64,000 nt of DNA from a virus: positions 60,452 through 124,451 of the IMG/VR virus record IMGVR_UViG_3300008627_000001; one strand, written 5' to 3'. The translations under genes were made by a program, and so were the position numbers. Positions 1 to 7,481 of this stretch are shown piece by piece; positions within the stretch are counted from its first letter, which is position 1, and each line of letters begins with the position of its first letter. The notes under the pieces are model-generated. The model saw only the letters and a list, made by a program, of their open reading frames with translations, searched no databases and had not been told where the DNA came from.

Positions 1-560
1 GTTACAGTAGTACTAGCAGGCATCATTGTTTTACCATCTGTTGTTCTAATATAATCAATTGTACCAGGTAGTTCCATTGTAAATGTCTCTATTACCACAG
101 GAACGTTTGAAAATGCATAATCCCCAAATCCATTTAATTTCACAACTGGCGGTGGTGTGCCCGCAATTGGATCTTTATCTTGGCCAAAAAACATTTTAGT
201 AACGGTTCTTAAAAAATGTAACACAGCTCTAAGATAGTCAGCTTCTGCTGAACTATTAGCTGTAAATTGTCCTGTAATTTGGATAGATCCAACTTGGTGG
301 CTATCAAACGTAGGATGATCATAATTAGAATGTGTTAGTCCGGCCGCACCGTACGAAGCATTATGCTGAACAAATACCGTAGGTGTATATGGAAATATTA
401 TTCCTTTAGACGATTGTAGGGGACCCAAAACTGGTCCGCCTAATAACTCAATACCAATAGTTATTTTTGTTCTCCAATCTTCTTTAGGGGAACTGTCGAA
501 ACCTACCTTAGGAAGAGTTGAACTACCAAATAACACGCCACCAAATGGAATTGTTGCCAT
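1..560 (-). CDS. Tail/baseplate-associated structural protein (partial, C-terminus outside window)
   Basis: This minus-strand frame is open from an ATG at 560 to the left edge, giving 186 residues with no stop. The protein starts MATIPFGGVLFGSS. It contains FPYTPTVFVQHNASYG, a THSNYDHP segment, a QITGQFTANSSAEADYL stretch and TKMFFGQD followed by GTPPPVVKLNGFGDY. This pattern recalls a family of tail or baseplate proteins in marine T4-like phages, but I cannot assign a T4 gene number. It is divergent from the gp55 gene, and the 80 bp between them carry the gp55 promoter. The family call is from memory of sequence style and is moderate; the open frame itself is certain. Confidence 0.6.
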   Translation of the reverse strand, partial: MATIPFGGVLFGSSTLPKVGFDSSPKEDWRTKITIGIELLGGPVLGPLQSSKGIIFPYTPTVFVQHNASYGAAGLTHSNYDHPTFDSHQVGSIQITGQFTANSSAEADYLRAVLHFLRTVTKMFFGQDKDPIAGTPPPVVKLNGFGDYAFSNVPVVIETFTMELPGTIDYIRTTDGKTMMPASTTV

Positions 561-592
561 AAAAATATTTCCTATTATATCTTTCTATTTAT

Positions 593-621
593 TTGACTTT
601 TTAATATGCGTGTATTATAAT
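593..621 (+). promoter_or_regulatory. Sigma70-type early promoter for the gp55 gene
   Basis: TTGACT at 593-598 and TATAAT at 616-621 are separated by exactly 17 bases. It lies 20 bp upstream of the gp55 start. The same architecture recurs at 1439, 34743 and 53233, so it is probably the host-polymerase early promoter of this phage. Confidence 0.75.
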
Positions 622-641
622 AAATATATTATGGAGCATTT

Positions 642-1442
642 ATGACAAATACTAGAAACGTATACCTAAGAAACAAAGATATTTTAGAAGAAATACACAA
701 ATCAAAAAATAGTTATAGTAGTTACGTAACACCTGAAGATGCAGATTACGATATTATCGTACTAGATATTAAAAAAATAAACATACGATCAGCCGCACAA
801 GCAAAACGTAATAAAGCATCTAAAATTGCAAAAGAAAACCATGCAAAAGCAGTAGAAGAAAACACTACTCGTAAAAAACCTCGATTAATCGACTTTACTG
901 TCAACTGGAAAAAGATTGCTAAGGAAGATCTCGTATTTAGAGTCATGACCTTTGATCATATTCCTTTACAACATGGTAGAGTTAAAACACCCAAAACGGT
1001 AGCAGACCATTATGAAAAACTTACATTCCCTCCATATCAACACTTTCGTTATGATGAAACAGGCGAACTTGTCTGTGTGGGCAAAAGTCACTGGATTGGT
1101 GATCTAGAGAATGGTAAGTTTAGTAAGGACCATGGGCAAATGACTGATAATCTTGGCCGCATGTTTATAAAACTTTGTGATCGCTATGGCACAAGATCTA
1201 ACTGGCGAGGATACACATATAATGATGAAATGCGTGGCGCGGCTGTTTTACAACTAATTCAAGTTGGATTACAGTTTGACGAGTGCAAAAGTCAAAATCC
1301 ATTTGCATATTATACTGCGGTTATAACAAATTCATTTACTAAAATTCTCAATATGGAAAAGCGTAATCAAAACATACGTGATGATATTTTAGAGATGAAT
1401 GATATGAATCCAAGTTATACAAGACAGAACGCAAGATCTTGA
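642..1442 (+). CDS. gp55: Late-transcription sigma factor gp55
   Basis: This is a 266-residue protein. Its C-terminal half has the pattern of T4-type gp55, a minimal sigma70-family factor that directs host RNA polymerase to TATAAATA late promoters. Key segments are LGRMFIKLCDRYGTRSNWRG (about residues 176-195), YTYNDEMRGAAVLQLIQ and NPFAYYTAVITNSFTKILNMEKR, matching the region-2-like core. The N-terminal 90 residues are basic and not recognisable. The start has a good GGAG five bases upstream. It is the first gene of the recombination block, and its TGA stop lies inside the -35 box of the next promoter. Exact TATAAATA boxes elsewhere in the window support the role. Confidence 0.85.
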   Translation: MTNTRNVYLRNKDILEEIHKSKNSYSSYVTPEDADYDIIVLDIKKINIRSAAQAKRNKASKIAKENHAKAVEENTTRKKPRLIDFTVNWKKIAKEDLVFRVMTFDHIPLQHGRVKTPKTVADHYEKLTFPPYQHFRYDETGELVCVGKSHWIGDLENGKFSKDHGQMTDNLGRMFIKLCDRYGTRSNWRGYTYNDEMRGAAVLQLIQVGLQFDECKSQNPFAYYTAVITNSFTKILNMEKRNQNIRDDILEMNDMNPSYTRQNARS

Positions 1443-1467
1443 CAAATTACTTTAAGTTTAGTATACT
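1439..1467 (+). promoter_or_regulatory. Sigma70-type early promoter for gp47/gp46
   Basis: TTGACA at 1439-1444, a 17-base spacer and TATACT at 1462-1467. The box sequences and spacing are identical to those of the gp32 promoter at 53233. The gp55 stop codon TGA (1440-1442) is embedded in the -35 hexamer. Confidence 0.8.
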
Positions 1468-1478
1468 AATAAGAATGT

Positions 1479-2504
1479 ATGAGTAACGAAAATCTATTTA
1501 AAAAAGTAGCAGTTTGTACAGATATACACTTCGGAAATAAAAGCAATTCAACTATACACAATCAAGATTGTGAGGATTTTGTTGACTGGTTTATAGACAC
1601 GGCGCATAAGAACGACTGCGAGACTTGCCTATTCTTAGGCGATTGGCATCATCAACGAGCAAGTATTAACGTCCATACGTTAAACTATAGCCTACGTAGT
1701 TTGGAAAAGTTAGGCAAGTCTTTTGAGAAGTTTTATTTTATTACAGGCAATCATGATCTGTACTACAGAGATCGTCGTGATCTAAACAGTGTTGAATTTG
1801 CTAGTAGATTTCCTGGAATTTCCATCGTAAATCAAACAATTAACGAGGGCAATGTTGCTATTGTTCCGTGGTTAGTGGGCGATGACTTTAAGAAAATTAA
1901 AAAACTTAAAGCAAAATATATCTTTGGACACTTTGAACTGCCACACTTTTATATGAACGCTATGGTACAAATGCCAGACCATGGCGAACTTTATGCTGAC
2001 GACATGTCGCAAGCAGAGTATGTGTTTAGTGGACACTTCCATAAGAGGCAACAACAAAAGAACGTAATTTACATTGGTAACTGCTTTCCACACAACTATG
2101 CTGATGCTTGGGACGATGAGCGTGGTATGATGATGTTAGAATGGAATGGTGAACCAGAGTTTGTAAGTTGGCCCAATGCTCCTTCATATAAAACATTAAA
2201 ACTATCGCAACTGTTGGAAAATCCCACACAGTATTTAGACAATAAAACATACGCAAGAGTAACAATGGACATTGATATTAGTTATGAAGAGGCAAACTTT
2301 ATTAAAGAAACATTTACTAGAGATCACAATGTTCGTGAGTTAAGTTTATTGCCAAACAAAGAGAAGCAGGACCTTGATATTATTGACGAGGATATTGAAC
2401 TTAACTTTGATAGTATTGACTCTATTGTTATTGATCAATTATCAAACATTGAAAGCGAATATTATAATCCACAAACGTTGTTAGAAATTTATAGGAACAT
2501 TTAG
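1479..2504 (+). CDS. gp47: Recombination endonuclease subunit gp47 (SbcD/Mre11-like)
   Basis: This 341-residue calcineurin-like phosphoesterase is the nuclease subunit of the gp46/gp47 complex, which resects DNA ends for recombination-dependent replication. The metal-binding motifs are in order: D15-x-H17, GDWHH at 54-58, GNHD at 90-93, GHFELPH near 150 and the GHFHKR block near 185. Length is close to T4 gp47 (339 aa). The ATG at 1479 has only a weak ribosome site but follows a consensus early promoter by 11 bp. The stop is one base before the GTG start of gp46, the usual coupled order. Confidence 0.95.
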   Translation: MSNENLFKKVAVCTDIHFGNKSNSTIHNQDCEDFVDWFIDTAHKNDCETCLFLGDWHHQRASINVHTLNYSLRSLEKLGKSFEKFYFITGNHDLYYRDRRDLNSVEFASRFPGISIVNQTINEGNVAIVPWLVGDDFKKIKKLKAKYIFGHFELPHFYMNAMVQMPDHGELYADDMSQAEYVFSGHFHKRQQQKNVIYIGNCFPHNYADAWDDERGMMMLEWNGEPEFVSWPNAPSYKTLKLSQLLENPTQYLDNKTYARVTMDIDISYEEANFIKETFTRDHNVRELSLLPNKEKQDLDIIDEDIELNFDSIDSIVIDQLSNIESEYYNPQTLLEIYRNI

Positions 2505-2505
2505 T

Positions 2506-4266
2506 GTGTTAAAACTGACTTCCCTAACAGTAAAGAATTTTATGAGTGTGGGTAACCAAACTCAAGCGGTTGCTTTGGACAGACAAGACCTCACACTTGT
2601 TTTGGGTGAAAACTTAGACTTGGGTGGTGATGACGCAGGTGCTCGTAATGGCACGGGTAAAACTACTATTGTAAATGCTTTGAGTTATGTGCTGTATGGG
2701 CAAGCACTAACTAATATTCGCAAAGATAATTTGATAAACAAAACAAATGCCAAAGGTATGTTAGTCACTATTGAGTTTGAAAAAGATGGTATGCGTCATC
2801 GTATTGAGCGTGGTAGAAAGCCAGGCGTGTTAAAATATTATACGAATGATGACGACGACAACTTAGCACAAGGCGAGAATAAAGAAACGCAAGAAGCAAT
2901 AGAGAAAGCAATTGGTATGTCGCATACAATGTTTAAGCACGTTGTGGCACTTAACACATATACTGAACCGTTTCTTGCTATGCGTGTTTCGGATCAGCGT
3001 GAAGTTATTGAGCAGTTACTTGGTATTACATTACTATCCGAAAAAGCAGAAAGACTTAAAGAGATCGTAAAGCAGACTAAAGATTTTATTACTGAAGAAG
3101 AATACGCAATTAAGGGTAAACAGCAAGCAAACGAGAATATTGAAAATACTATTAAAAGTTTGCGTATGAAACAAAAAGCGTGGGTAAAATCTCGCAACAA
3201 AGATGTTGAAAAACTAGACAACGCTGTTAAGGAACTTGAATCAGTTAATATCGAAGAGGAAATAGCACTACACACTAAAAAATCAAATGTAGAGCAGTTA
3301 GAGTCTAAATTACGTGGCTACAATAGAGAAAAATCCACCTCTGAAAACTTATTATCCAAATATAACAAAGAGTTAGCACGTTTTGAAAGTAATATATCCA
3401 AGACAGAAGATAAAAAATGCCATACTTGCGGGCAGGCGTTGCATGATGAAATACATCAAAAAATGCTTGCAGATTTGGAAGAACAAATAAATGAACATAA
3501 AGAATCTATCAAAAGCGAAGAAGGTAACTTAGCAACTATAAACAAAAAGATAGAAGACATTGGCGATATTGATACTATCGCTGATACTTTCTACGAGGAT
3601 ATTGCTAGTGCTTATAAGCATGATAGTAGTTTAGAACATTTGCGTAATACTTTAGTAGAGAAAGCAGACGAGGATGATCCTTACGAATCCCAAATTGAGG
3701 ATTTACAAAATTCTGTTTTGCAAGAGATTAATTATGATAAATTAAATGATCTAGTGTCTCTTAAAGAACACCAAGAGTTTTTAACAAGATTGCTTGTTAA
3801 TAAGGATTCATTTATACGCAAAAGAATTATAGATCAAAACTTAGCCTTCTTAAATAAGAGACTGAGTTACTATCTAGATAAAATTGGATTGCCTCATACT
3901 GTAATGTTTTTAAACGATTTAAGCGTCGAAATTACAGAGTATGGGCGTGATCTAGACTTTGATAATCTCAGCAGAGGCGAACGAAATAGACTTATTTTAA
4001 GTCTATCTTGGGCGTTCAGGGATGTCTGGGAACACTTATATGATAACATAAGCCTACTAGTTATTGACGAATTAGTAGATAGTGGCATGGATGCACTAGG
4101 TTTAGAAGGTAGTATAAGTATACTCAAGAAGTTTTGTAGAGATAGAGGCAAAAGTGTGTTTCTTATCTCTCATAAGGACGAACTGGTCGGGCGTGTACAT
4201 AGCGTCCTCACAGTTACAAAGGAAAATGGTTTCACAAATTATAGTGACGATATAGAAATCATGTAA
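2506..4266 (+). CDS. gp46: Recombination endonuclease subunit gp46 (SbcC/Rad50-like ATPase)
   Basis: This 586-residue SMC-like ATPase is the partner of gp47. Visible parts in order are an N-terminal Walker A (GARNGTGKTT, 45-54), a coiled coil of about 160 residues, a CHTCGQ zinc hook starting at C305, a second coil, the ABC signature LSRGERNR near 487, and Walker B LLVIDE near 517 with the following D-loop region. The gene starts with GTG, one base after the gp47 stop, so translation is probably coupled. Length matches T4 gp46 (560 aa). Identification is secure. Confidence 0.95.
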   Translation: MLKLTSLTVKNFMSVGNQTQAVALDRQDLTLVLGENLDLGGDDAGARNGTGKTTIVNALSYVLYGQALTNIRKDNLINKTNAKGMLVTIEFEKDGMRHRIERGRKPGVLKYYTNDDDDNLAQGENKETQEAIEKAIGMSHTMFKHVVALNTYTEPFLAMRVSDQREVIEQLLGITLLSEKAERLKEIVKQTKDFITEEEYAIKGKQQANENIENTIKSLRMKQKAWVKSRNKDVEKLDNAVKELESVNIEEEIALHTKKSNVEQLESKLRGYNREKSTSENLLSKYNKELARFESNISKTEDKKCHTCGQALHDEIHQKMLADLEEQINEHKESIKSEEGNLATINKKIEDIGDIDTIADTFYEDIASAYKHDSSLEHLRNTLVEKADEDDPYESQIEDLQNSVLQEINYDKLNDLVSLKEHQEFLTRLLVNKDSFIRKRIIDQNLAFLNKRLSYYLDKIGLPHTVMFLNDLSVEITEYGRDLDFDNLSRGERNRLILSLSWAFRDVWEHLYDNISLLVIDELVDSGMDALGLEGSISILKKFCRDRGKSVFLISHKDELVGRVHSVLTVTKENGFTNYSDDIEIM

Positions 4267-4278
4267 ATATATTTACAT
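4261..4278. repeat. 18-nt perfect palindrome over the gp46 stop codon
   Basis: ATGTAAATATATTTACAT reads identically on both strands and contains the gp46 TAA stop. It sits 18 bp before the Hc1-like start. It could be a weak hairpin or a protein-binding site; there is no T-run. Confidence 0.5.
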
Positions 4279-4295
4279 ATTAAGGAGTAATAAAA

Positions 4296-4475
4296 ATGTC
4301 AACAATTCATGAGCAAATCTTAGAGCGAGTCGAAACATATGTCAGCGAATCTTCAAAGTTCGAAGATAAAGGCGTAAAAGCGGCGGCCGCTCGCGCTCGT
4401 AAAGCGTTAGGCGAAATTGGCAAATTAGCCAAATCACGCAGGGCAGAGATTCAAGACAAAAAGAACGCAATGTAA
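4296..4475 (+). CDS. Small basic histone H1 (Hc1)-like protein
   Basis: This is a 59-residue protein, MSTIHEQILERVETYVSES and onward, rich in lysine, arginine and alanine in its second half (KAAAARARKALGEIGKLAKS, then RRAEIQDKKNAM). The composition and the AAARARKALGEIGKL stretch resemble the short Hc1-like nucleoid proteins of marine phages and bacteria (Pfam Hc1 family), which bind DNA without sequence preference. An AAGGAG site lies 8 bases before the ATG. It sits between gp46 and a nuclease gene, so a role in DNA handling is plausible but inferred. Confidence 0.65.
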   Translation: MSTIHEQILERVETYVSESSKFEDKGVKAAAARARKALGEIGKLAKSRRAEIQDKKNAM

Positions 4476-4478
4476 TTA

Positions 4479-5012
4479 ATGCCTAGCAAGCAGAAAATAA
4501 AAGGCTCCACGTGGGAGCGCGATGTTGCTAAACATTTAACCGAAATATACGGCGAAACGTTTATTCGTGTTCCGCACAGTGGTTCCTATATTGGGGGGTC
4601 TAATAAAGCGAGAAAGGAATATCTTCATGAAGGACAAATAAGATCTTTCAAGGGAGATATAGTACCAGGTCCAAGTTTCCCTTTACTTAATATTGAGTGT
4701 AAGGCATACGGCGACTTTCCATTCCATCATTTATTTTCACAGGATGTGAATAAGTTAGATCAATGGATAGAGCAATTATTAGAACCTGCAGACGAAAACG
4801 ACTTTAACATACTAATAATAAAAATCAATAGAAAAGGCAAATACGTAGCAATTGAAAACAAATACCCACCATTTAAATTTGACAGGCACATTAATTACAA
4901 AGGTTGGATTTTTTGCGACTATGATATGTTTTGGAGCAAAAATGCTGACCGTGTTAAAACATTCTCAAGTAACCCAACCACATATAAATCAAGACTATCA
5001 TCTAAAAATTAA
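4479..5012 (+). CDS. PD-(D/E)XK family nuclease (Holliday-junction-resolvase-like)
   Basis: This is a 177-residue protein. Its catalytic pattern fits the PD-(D/E)XK fold: E13 in WERDVAKHL, a serine/glycine-rich loop (HSGSYIGGSN), D60 in GDIVPG and E73-x-K75 in NIECKAYG. These are the usual E...D...ExK residues of resolvase-like phage nucleases. The start is 3 bases after the upstream stop. Placement after gp46/gp47 suggests processing of recombination intermediates. T4 uses the unrelated gp49 for that step, so the exact substrate is not known. It is followed by a 440-bp region without a convincing gene. Confidence 0.7.
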   Translation: MPSKQKIKGSTWERDVAKHLTEIYGETFIRVPHSGSYIGGSNKARKEYLHEGQIRSFKGDIVPGPSFPLLNIECKAYGDFPFHHLFSQDVNKLDQWIEQLLEPADENDFNILIIKINRKGKYVAIENKYPPFKFDRHINYKGWIFCDYDMFWSKNADRVKTFSSNPTTYKSRLSSKN

Positions 5013-5345
5013 AGGCAACACACAGGCACACATAATATCCACAATGCGGCTAAGACCCGCTCTCCTTGACGGTGTAGCAAAGGCACATTGAGATTCCGGA
5101 GATGATACAAACCACTATAGCATGGGCTAAAAAGACGAGGGTAAGAACCTCGCGTCTATTATTTGTTGAAACTGTAGCATTTAGTAGATACCGTTTGTTG
5201 GCGTGATAGCCAGGAGACTGTGGTAGGGAGTACAGGACAACCGCTTCCACGTCGTTAGATAATCCACAACAGTTTATAGGACAAGACCGAAGGAAAAAGT
5301 CAAATCCACACTTCACCCAGTCGGGTGGAGTGTGAGCAAAACTTC
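5013..5345 (+). ncRNA. Candidate structured non-coding RNA
   Basis: No convincing ORF fills this stretch, and it looks GC-richer than its flanks. Several hairpins are visible. The strongest is a 12-bp stem at 5307-5318/5323-5334 with an AGTC loop and one G-U pair. Others include GCGG/CCGC around 5045-5060, AGACG/CGTCT enclosing AGG/CCT around 5130-5157, and TGGC/GCCA around 5199-5212. The pattern suggests one compact RNA ending in a strong 3' hairpin. I could not match it to tRNA, tmRNA, RNase P or a hammerhead core. An antisense frame crossing it looks like chance. Confidence 0.4.
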
Positions 5346-5404
5346 AGGAAAAAATTAAATAAAAATAACAATGTTAAATATAAAAAAGACTTTTCAAATT
5401 ATAC

Positions 5405-5448
5405 CTAGTTCGAGCGAAAGCGAAGAACTAGATGAACGTAGTTCATCT
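5405..5448 (+). other. Two back-to-back hairpins in front of the ATE-like gene
   Basis: CTAGTTC (5405-5411) pairs with GAACTAG (5425-5431). Immediately after it AGATGAAC (5430-5437) pairs with GTTCATCT (5441-5448) around a 3-nt loop. The second hairpin ends four bases before the chosen ATG at 5453 and contains an alternative in-frame ATG at 5432. The two stems share two bases, so they compete. No T-run follows, so control of translation is more likely than termination. A 37-codon frame (5371-5484) also crosses this site but has no other support. Confidence 0.5.
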
Positions 5449-5452
5449 CATA

Positions 5453-6139
5453 ATGCAAATAAAAATATCAACTTACTTCGGTAAACAAGAAACTCGTGAT
5501 GTAATAATAAACAATATATTCCTTGATAATGTCGAGCTATGGGAGGAGAGTCAGGCGTTACAAGACGGATTTTCTCTTTATATTGAAAATGGAAAAGAGC
5601 ATTGGTTCATGTCACGTAATACTCGAATCTGTCTAGAAAAAACCAATTATAATTCGATAGATTTAGAATGGGAAATTGTCGATAAAAAACCGAAAGTAAT
5701 TAAAAAAATTCTAAACGCATATCTGCAAAGAAATAATTATAAAGATTTATATTCTATAGACGAGGACTGTGATCGATTCAAATATATTCTTTATAAAGAT
5801 AACGGAAAAATAGTTGCTATTACAAAGTTACTCAATTACAGTAATGATGTAGAAACACATTTCTTTATTTGGAATTACCATAATCCTGATTTACATTTAG
5901 GTACTATTAGTTTAGAGCATGAAATATGGTGGGCAAAACATAACGGATACAAGTATCTATACACTGGCCCGGGATATGAACAGAGCAGTATTTACAAATC
6001 CCAATTTCCTGGATTCGAATGGTGGACTGGTATGGAATGGAGCGACGATGTTGAAATGTATATTAAGTTATGTAAACGCGACAGTAAAATAAGAAGTTTT
6101 AAGGCGTTAACTTCTTTAGATCCTCAGGAACTTCCTTAA
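5453..6139 (+). CDS. Arginyl/leucyl-tRNA-protein transferase (ATE)-like acyltransferase
   Basis: This is a 228-residue protein when started at 5453; an in-frame ATG at 5432 lies inside a hairpin stem. The C-terminal half has HLGTISLEHEIWWAKHNGYK (from about residue 148), then YLYTGPGYEQSSIYKSQFPG and FEWWTGMEW. This follows the C-terminal pattern of ATE/Bpt aminoacyl-tRNA-protein transferases and related GNAT-fold enzymes (LGT..., long helix, YLG/YTG, Y-K-x-x-F). Those enzymes add an amino acid to protein N-termini and so mark them for degradation. The N-terminal cysteine motif of cellular ATE is not visible. Family assignment is from pattern only; substrate is unknown. Confidence 0.5.
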   Translation: MQIKISTYFGKQETRDVIINNIFLDNVELWEESQALQDGFSLYIENGKEHWFMSRNTRICLEKTNYNSIDLEWEIVDKKPKVIKKILNAYLQRNNYKDLYSIDEDCDRFKYILYKDNGKIVAITKLLNYSNDVETHFFIWNYHNPDLHLGTISLEHEIWWAKHNGYKYLYTGPGYEQSSIYKSQFPGFEWWTGMEWSDDVEMYIKLCKRDSKIRSFKALTSLDPQELP

Positions 6140-6258
6140 AACGCCAAAGCGTAACCCACTCTAAGTAATCTGCGAATGCTTGTCAGAGAGCGCAATTTTA
6201 TTACTCGGAATAAGTGTATAAAATGGGTTCATAGTTTTATATCTGCCTCATAAATAGT

Positions 6259-6290
6259 TAAAACTATTTATAATGATATAAATAGTTTTA
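6259..6290. repeat. 14-bp perfect inverted repeat carrying late boxes on both strands
   Basis: Arms 6259-6272 and 6277-6290 are exact reverse complements with a 4-nt loop. The right arm holds TATAAATA on the plus strand (6277-6284) and the left arm holds the same box on the minus strand (6265-6272). The rest of 6140-6364 has an AAGGAGG site before 6365 and no gene that I can support. Confidence 0.7.
6277..6284 (+). promoter_or_regulatory. T4-type late promoter box
   Basis: Exact TATAAATA, about 80 bp before the 6365 gene. It sits inside an inverted repeat, so it may be a promoter, a hairpin, or both. Confidence 0.5.
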
Positions 6291-6364
6291 TATAACCTTT
6301 TCGGACGGCAGGTTATTTCAAAAGAAAGTCCAAATTTCGTTTAACAAATGAAAGGAGGATTATT

Positions 6365-6934
6365 ATGAACGAAACCGATTGGACCCCGGCAGAAGCCGTA
6401 GAAAAAATAGAAGAACTAAAACATTGGATTAGAACTTTTATTGTCAAAGAATTTCCCGAGTTAGATAACTTACCAGTATGTCCATATGCACCCCCTGCAT
6501 TGGAAAATGACACAGTACGAATAAAAGTAGTCAATGACAATCTTTTAGAAAAATTAAAAGAATATGTTGACAACTGGACAGATCGTGATGACCGTGGTAA
6601 TGTTGAAGTATTAGCGGTTATAACACCCACTGACAGGTATACGGTTGAAGAATATCAAGACATTTCAGAAAAAATTAATGAATATGCAAATCCATTAAAT
6701 TTAGCGATACTTGATGACCATCCGGGACATATAGAACAAATTGGTGATTTAATGTTTAATTTTGGCAAATCTGCATTAGTGTTAATGGCACGATTAGATG
6801 TATTAAATAACGCATCAGTGCAATTGGCAAAAAATACAAACTATTATAAAAATTGGCCTAAAGAATATTTAGAATGGGTTACACTTTGGCGATTTGATGA
6901 AGTTCCAGAAGAATTTAAAAAATATGTCGAGTAA
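6365..6934 (+). CDS. Hypothetical protein with a CPYAPP motif
   Basis: This 189-residue acidic protein has a strong AAAGGAGG ribosome site. Near the N-terminus it has a tryptophan-led helix, HWIRTFIVKEFPEL, followed by NLPVCPYAPPAL. That is faintly like the W...CPFA opening of DUF1415 proteins, but the rest does not let me confirm it. The middle holds VITPTDRYTVEEYQDISEKI, and the C-terminus is rich in tryptophan and tyrosine (NWPKEYLEWVTLWRFDEVPE). No signal peptide or membrane segment is seen. A TATAAATA box lies upstream, so late expression is possible. Function unknown. Confidence 0.6.
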   Translation: MNETDWTPAEAVEKIEELKHWIRTFIVKEFPELDNLPVCPYAPPALENDTVRIKVVNDNLLEKLKEYVDNWTDRDDRGNVEVLAVITPTDRYTVEEYQDISEKINEYANPLNLAILDDHPGHIEQIGDLMFNFGKSALVLMARLDVLNNASVQLAKNTNYYKNWPKEYLEWVTLWRFDEVPEEFKKYVE

Positions 6935-6966
6935 CCAAGCAAGAAATAATTCACAAGGAGAATAAA

Positions 6967-7080
6967 ATGAGCTCATTTTTAATCTGGCATATACTAGCCA
7001 TTTGTACAGTGATAGCAATATCATTTGGAATAGGTTACAACGTAGGCAAAAAAACTAAAATGCATATAAAAGTCATTTAG
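6967..7080 (+). CDS. Small single-span membrane peptide (37 aa)
   Basis: The sequence begins MSSFLIWHILAICTVIAISF and continues GIGYNVGKKTKMHIKVI. It has one clear hydrophobic span (residues 4-24) followed by a basic tail, predicting an inner-membrane peptide with cytoplasmic C-terminus. An AAGGAG site lies 8 bases before the ATG. It ends just before a bidirectional hairpin. Function unknown; its size fits many short phage membrane peptides, including lysis-accessory ones. Confidence 0.55.
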   Translation: MSSFLIWHILAICTVIAISFGIGYNVGKKTKMHIKVI

Positions 7081-7093
7081 TTTTTAATCCGAC

Positions 7094-7110
7094 ACCAGGC
7101 GACGCCTGGT
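7094..7110. terminator. Hairpin between convergent units
   Basis: ACCAGGCG and CGCCTGGT flank a single A, giving a tight GC-rich hairpin. A T-run (TTTTT at 7080-7085) on the left side gives the minus strand the tail it needs, so it can end the leftward gp26/gp51 unit; the plus-strand unit may stop here too. Confidence 0.55.
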
Positions 7111-7134
7111 ATATTAATACTTACGTTAAATTAT

Positions 7135-7251
7135 TTAAATGCAGGGCCATTTACCAGCTTTCTTGCCTGCTTTGTAGCCGATGAATAGACTGAATATTGC
7201 CCCAAGTAATCCTAAGCCTTCATTCTGCTTTTTTTCGTTCTCTTGTTCCAT
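7135..7251 (-). CDS. Small glycine-rich membrane-associated peptide (38 aa)
   Basis: The peptide begins MEQENEKKQNEGLGLLGAIF and continues SLFIGYKAGKKAGKWPCI. A charged N-terminus is followed by one hydrophobic glycine-spaced segment (residues 12-26) and a lysine-rich end. Its ATG overlaps the stop of the gp51 frame as TAATG, so it is probably translated by coupling in the gp26-gp51 transcript. No known family recognised. Confidence 0.55.
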   Translation of the reverse strand: MEQENEKKQNEGLGLLGAIFSLFIGYKAGKKAGKWPCI

Positions 7252-7481
7252 TAGAAATATGGTAAACCTGATTGTTTTGTTGTTTTCATATGTTCTTCAA
7301 TAATGTCAGAAAGTACTTTTCTTTCCTTTGCGGAAGTGTTGAACATCTCATTGATAGTAAATCCACCTCGCATATGCCATGCAAAACTGTATATTTCTTT
7401 TTTTATGGCTTCTACCTGATTTTCGTAATTAGTAATTAACTCTAATATTTCTTCGTATTTTAATGATAGAAGCCTTAGGCG
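7251..7481 (-). CDS. gp51: gp51-like baseplate hub assembly factor, read in the -1 frame of gp26
   Basis: This frame lies directly behind gp26 and encodes RLRLLSLKYEEILELI, then NYENQVEAIKKEIYSFAWHM, RGGFTINEMFNTSAKERKVL and SDIIEEHMKTTKQSGLPYF. The (W/Y)xMRGG...SxKER...SGLPxF pattern matches short gp51 proteins of marine T4-like phages. No ATG, GTG or TTG lies between the upstream in-frame stop and the conserved start. The frame is entered naturally by a -1 slip at the heptamer in 7481-7487, which would make a gp26-gp51 fusion of 354 residues. Coordinates cover only the part after the slip. T4 gp26 and gp51 are thought to act as chaperones of the gp29 hub/tape measure. Confidence 0.7.
   Translation of the reverse strand, partial: RLRLLSLKYEEILELITNYENQVEAIKKEIYSFAWHMRGGFTINEMFNTSAKERKVLSDIIEEHMKTTKQSGLPYF

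Noticed and set aside
5050-5316. 88-codon minus-strand frame across the structured block
   Set aside because: No ribosome site, cysteine/leucine-rich chance-like composition, and it lies exactly under strong hairpins; treated as antisense noise.
5013-5345. tRNA, tmRNA, RNase P or hammerhead ribozyme in the structured block
   Set aside because: No T-loop GTTCGA pattern, no CCA end, no CTGATGA...GAAA core found by eye.
5371-5484. 37-codon plus-strand frame (MLNIKKTFQIIPSSSESEE...)
   Set aside because: It has no ribosome site, its sequence is mostly the hairpins in translation, and it overlaps the better-supported ATE-like start.
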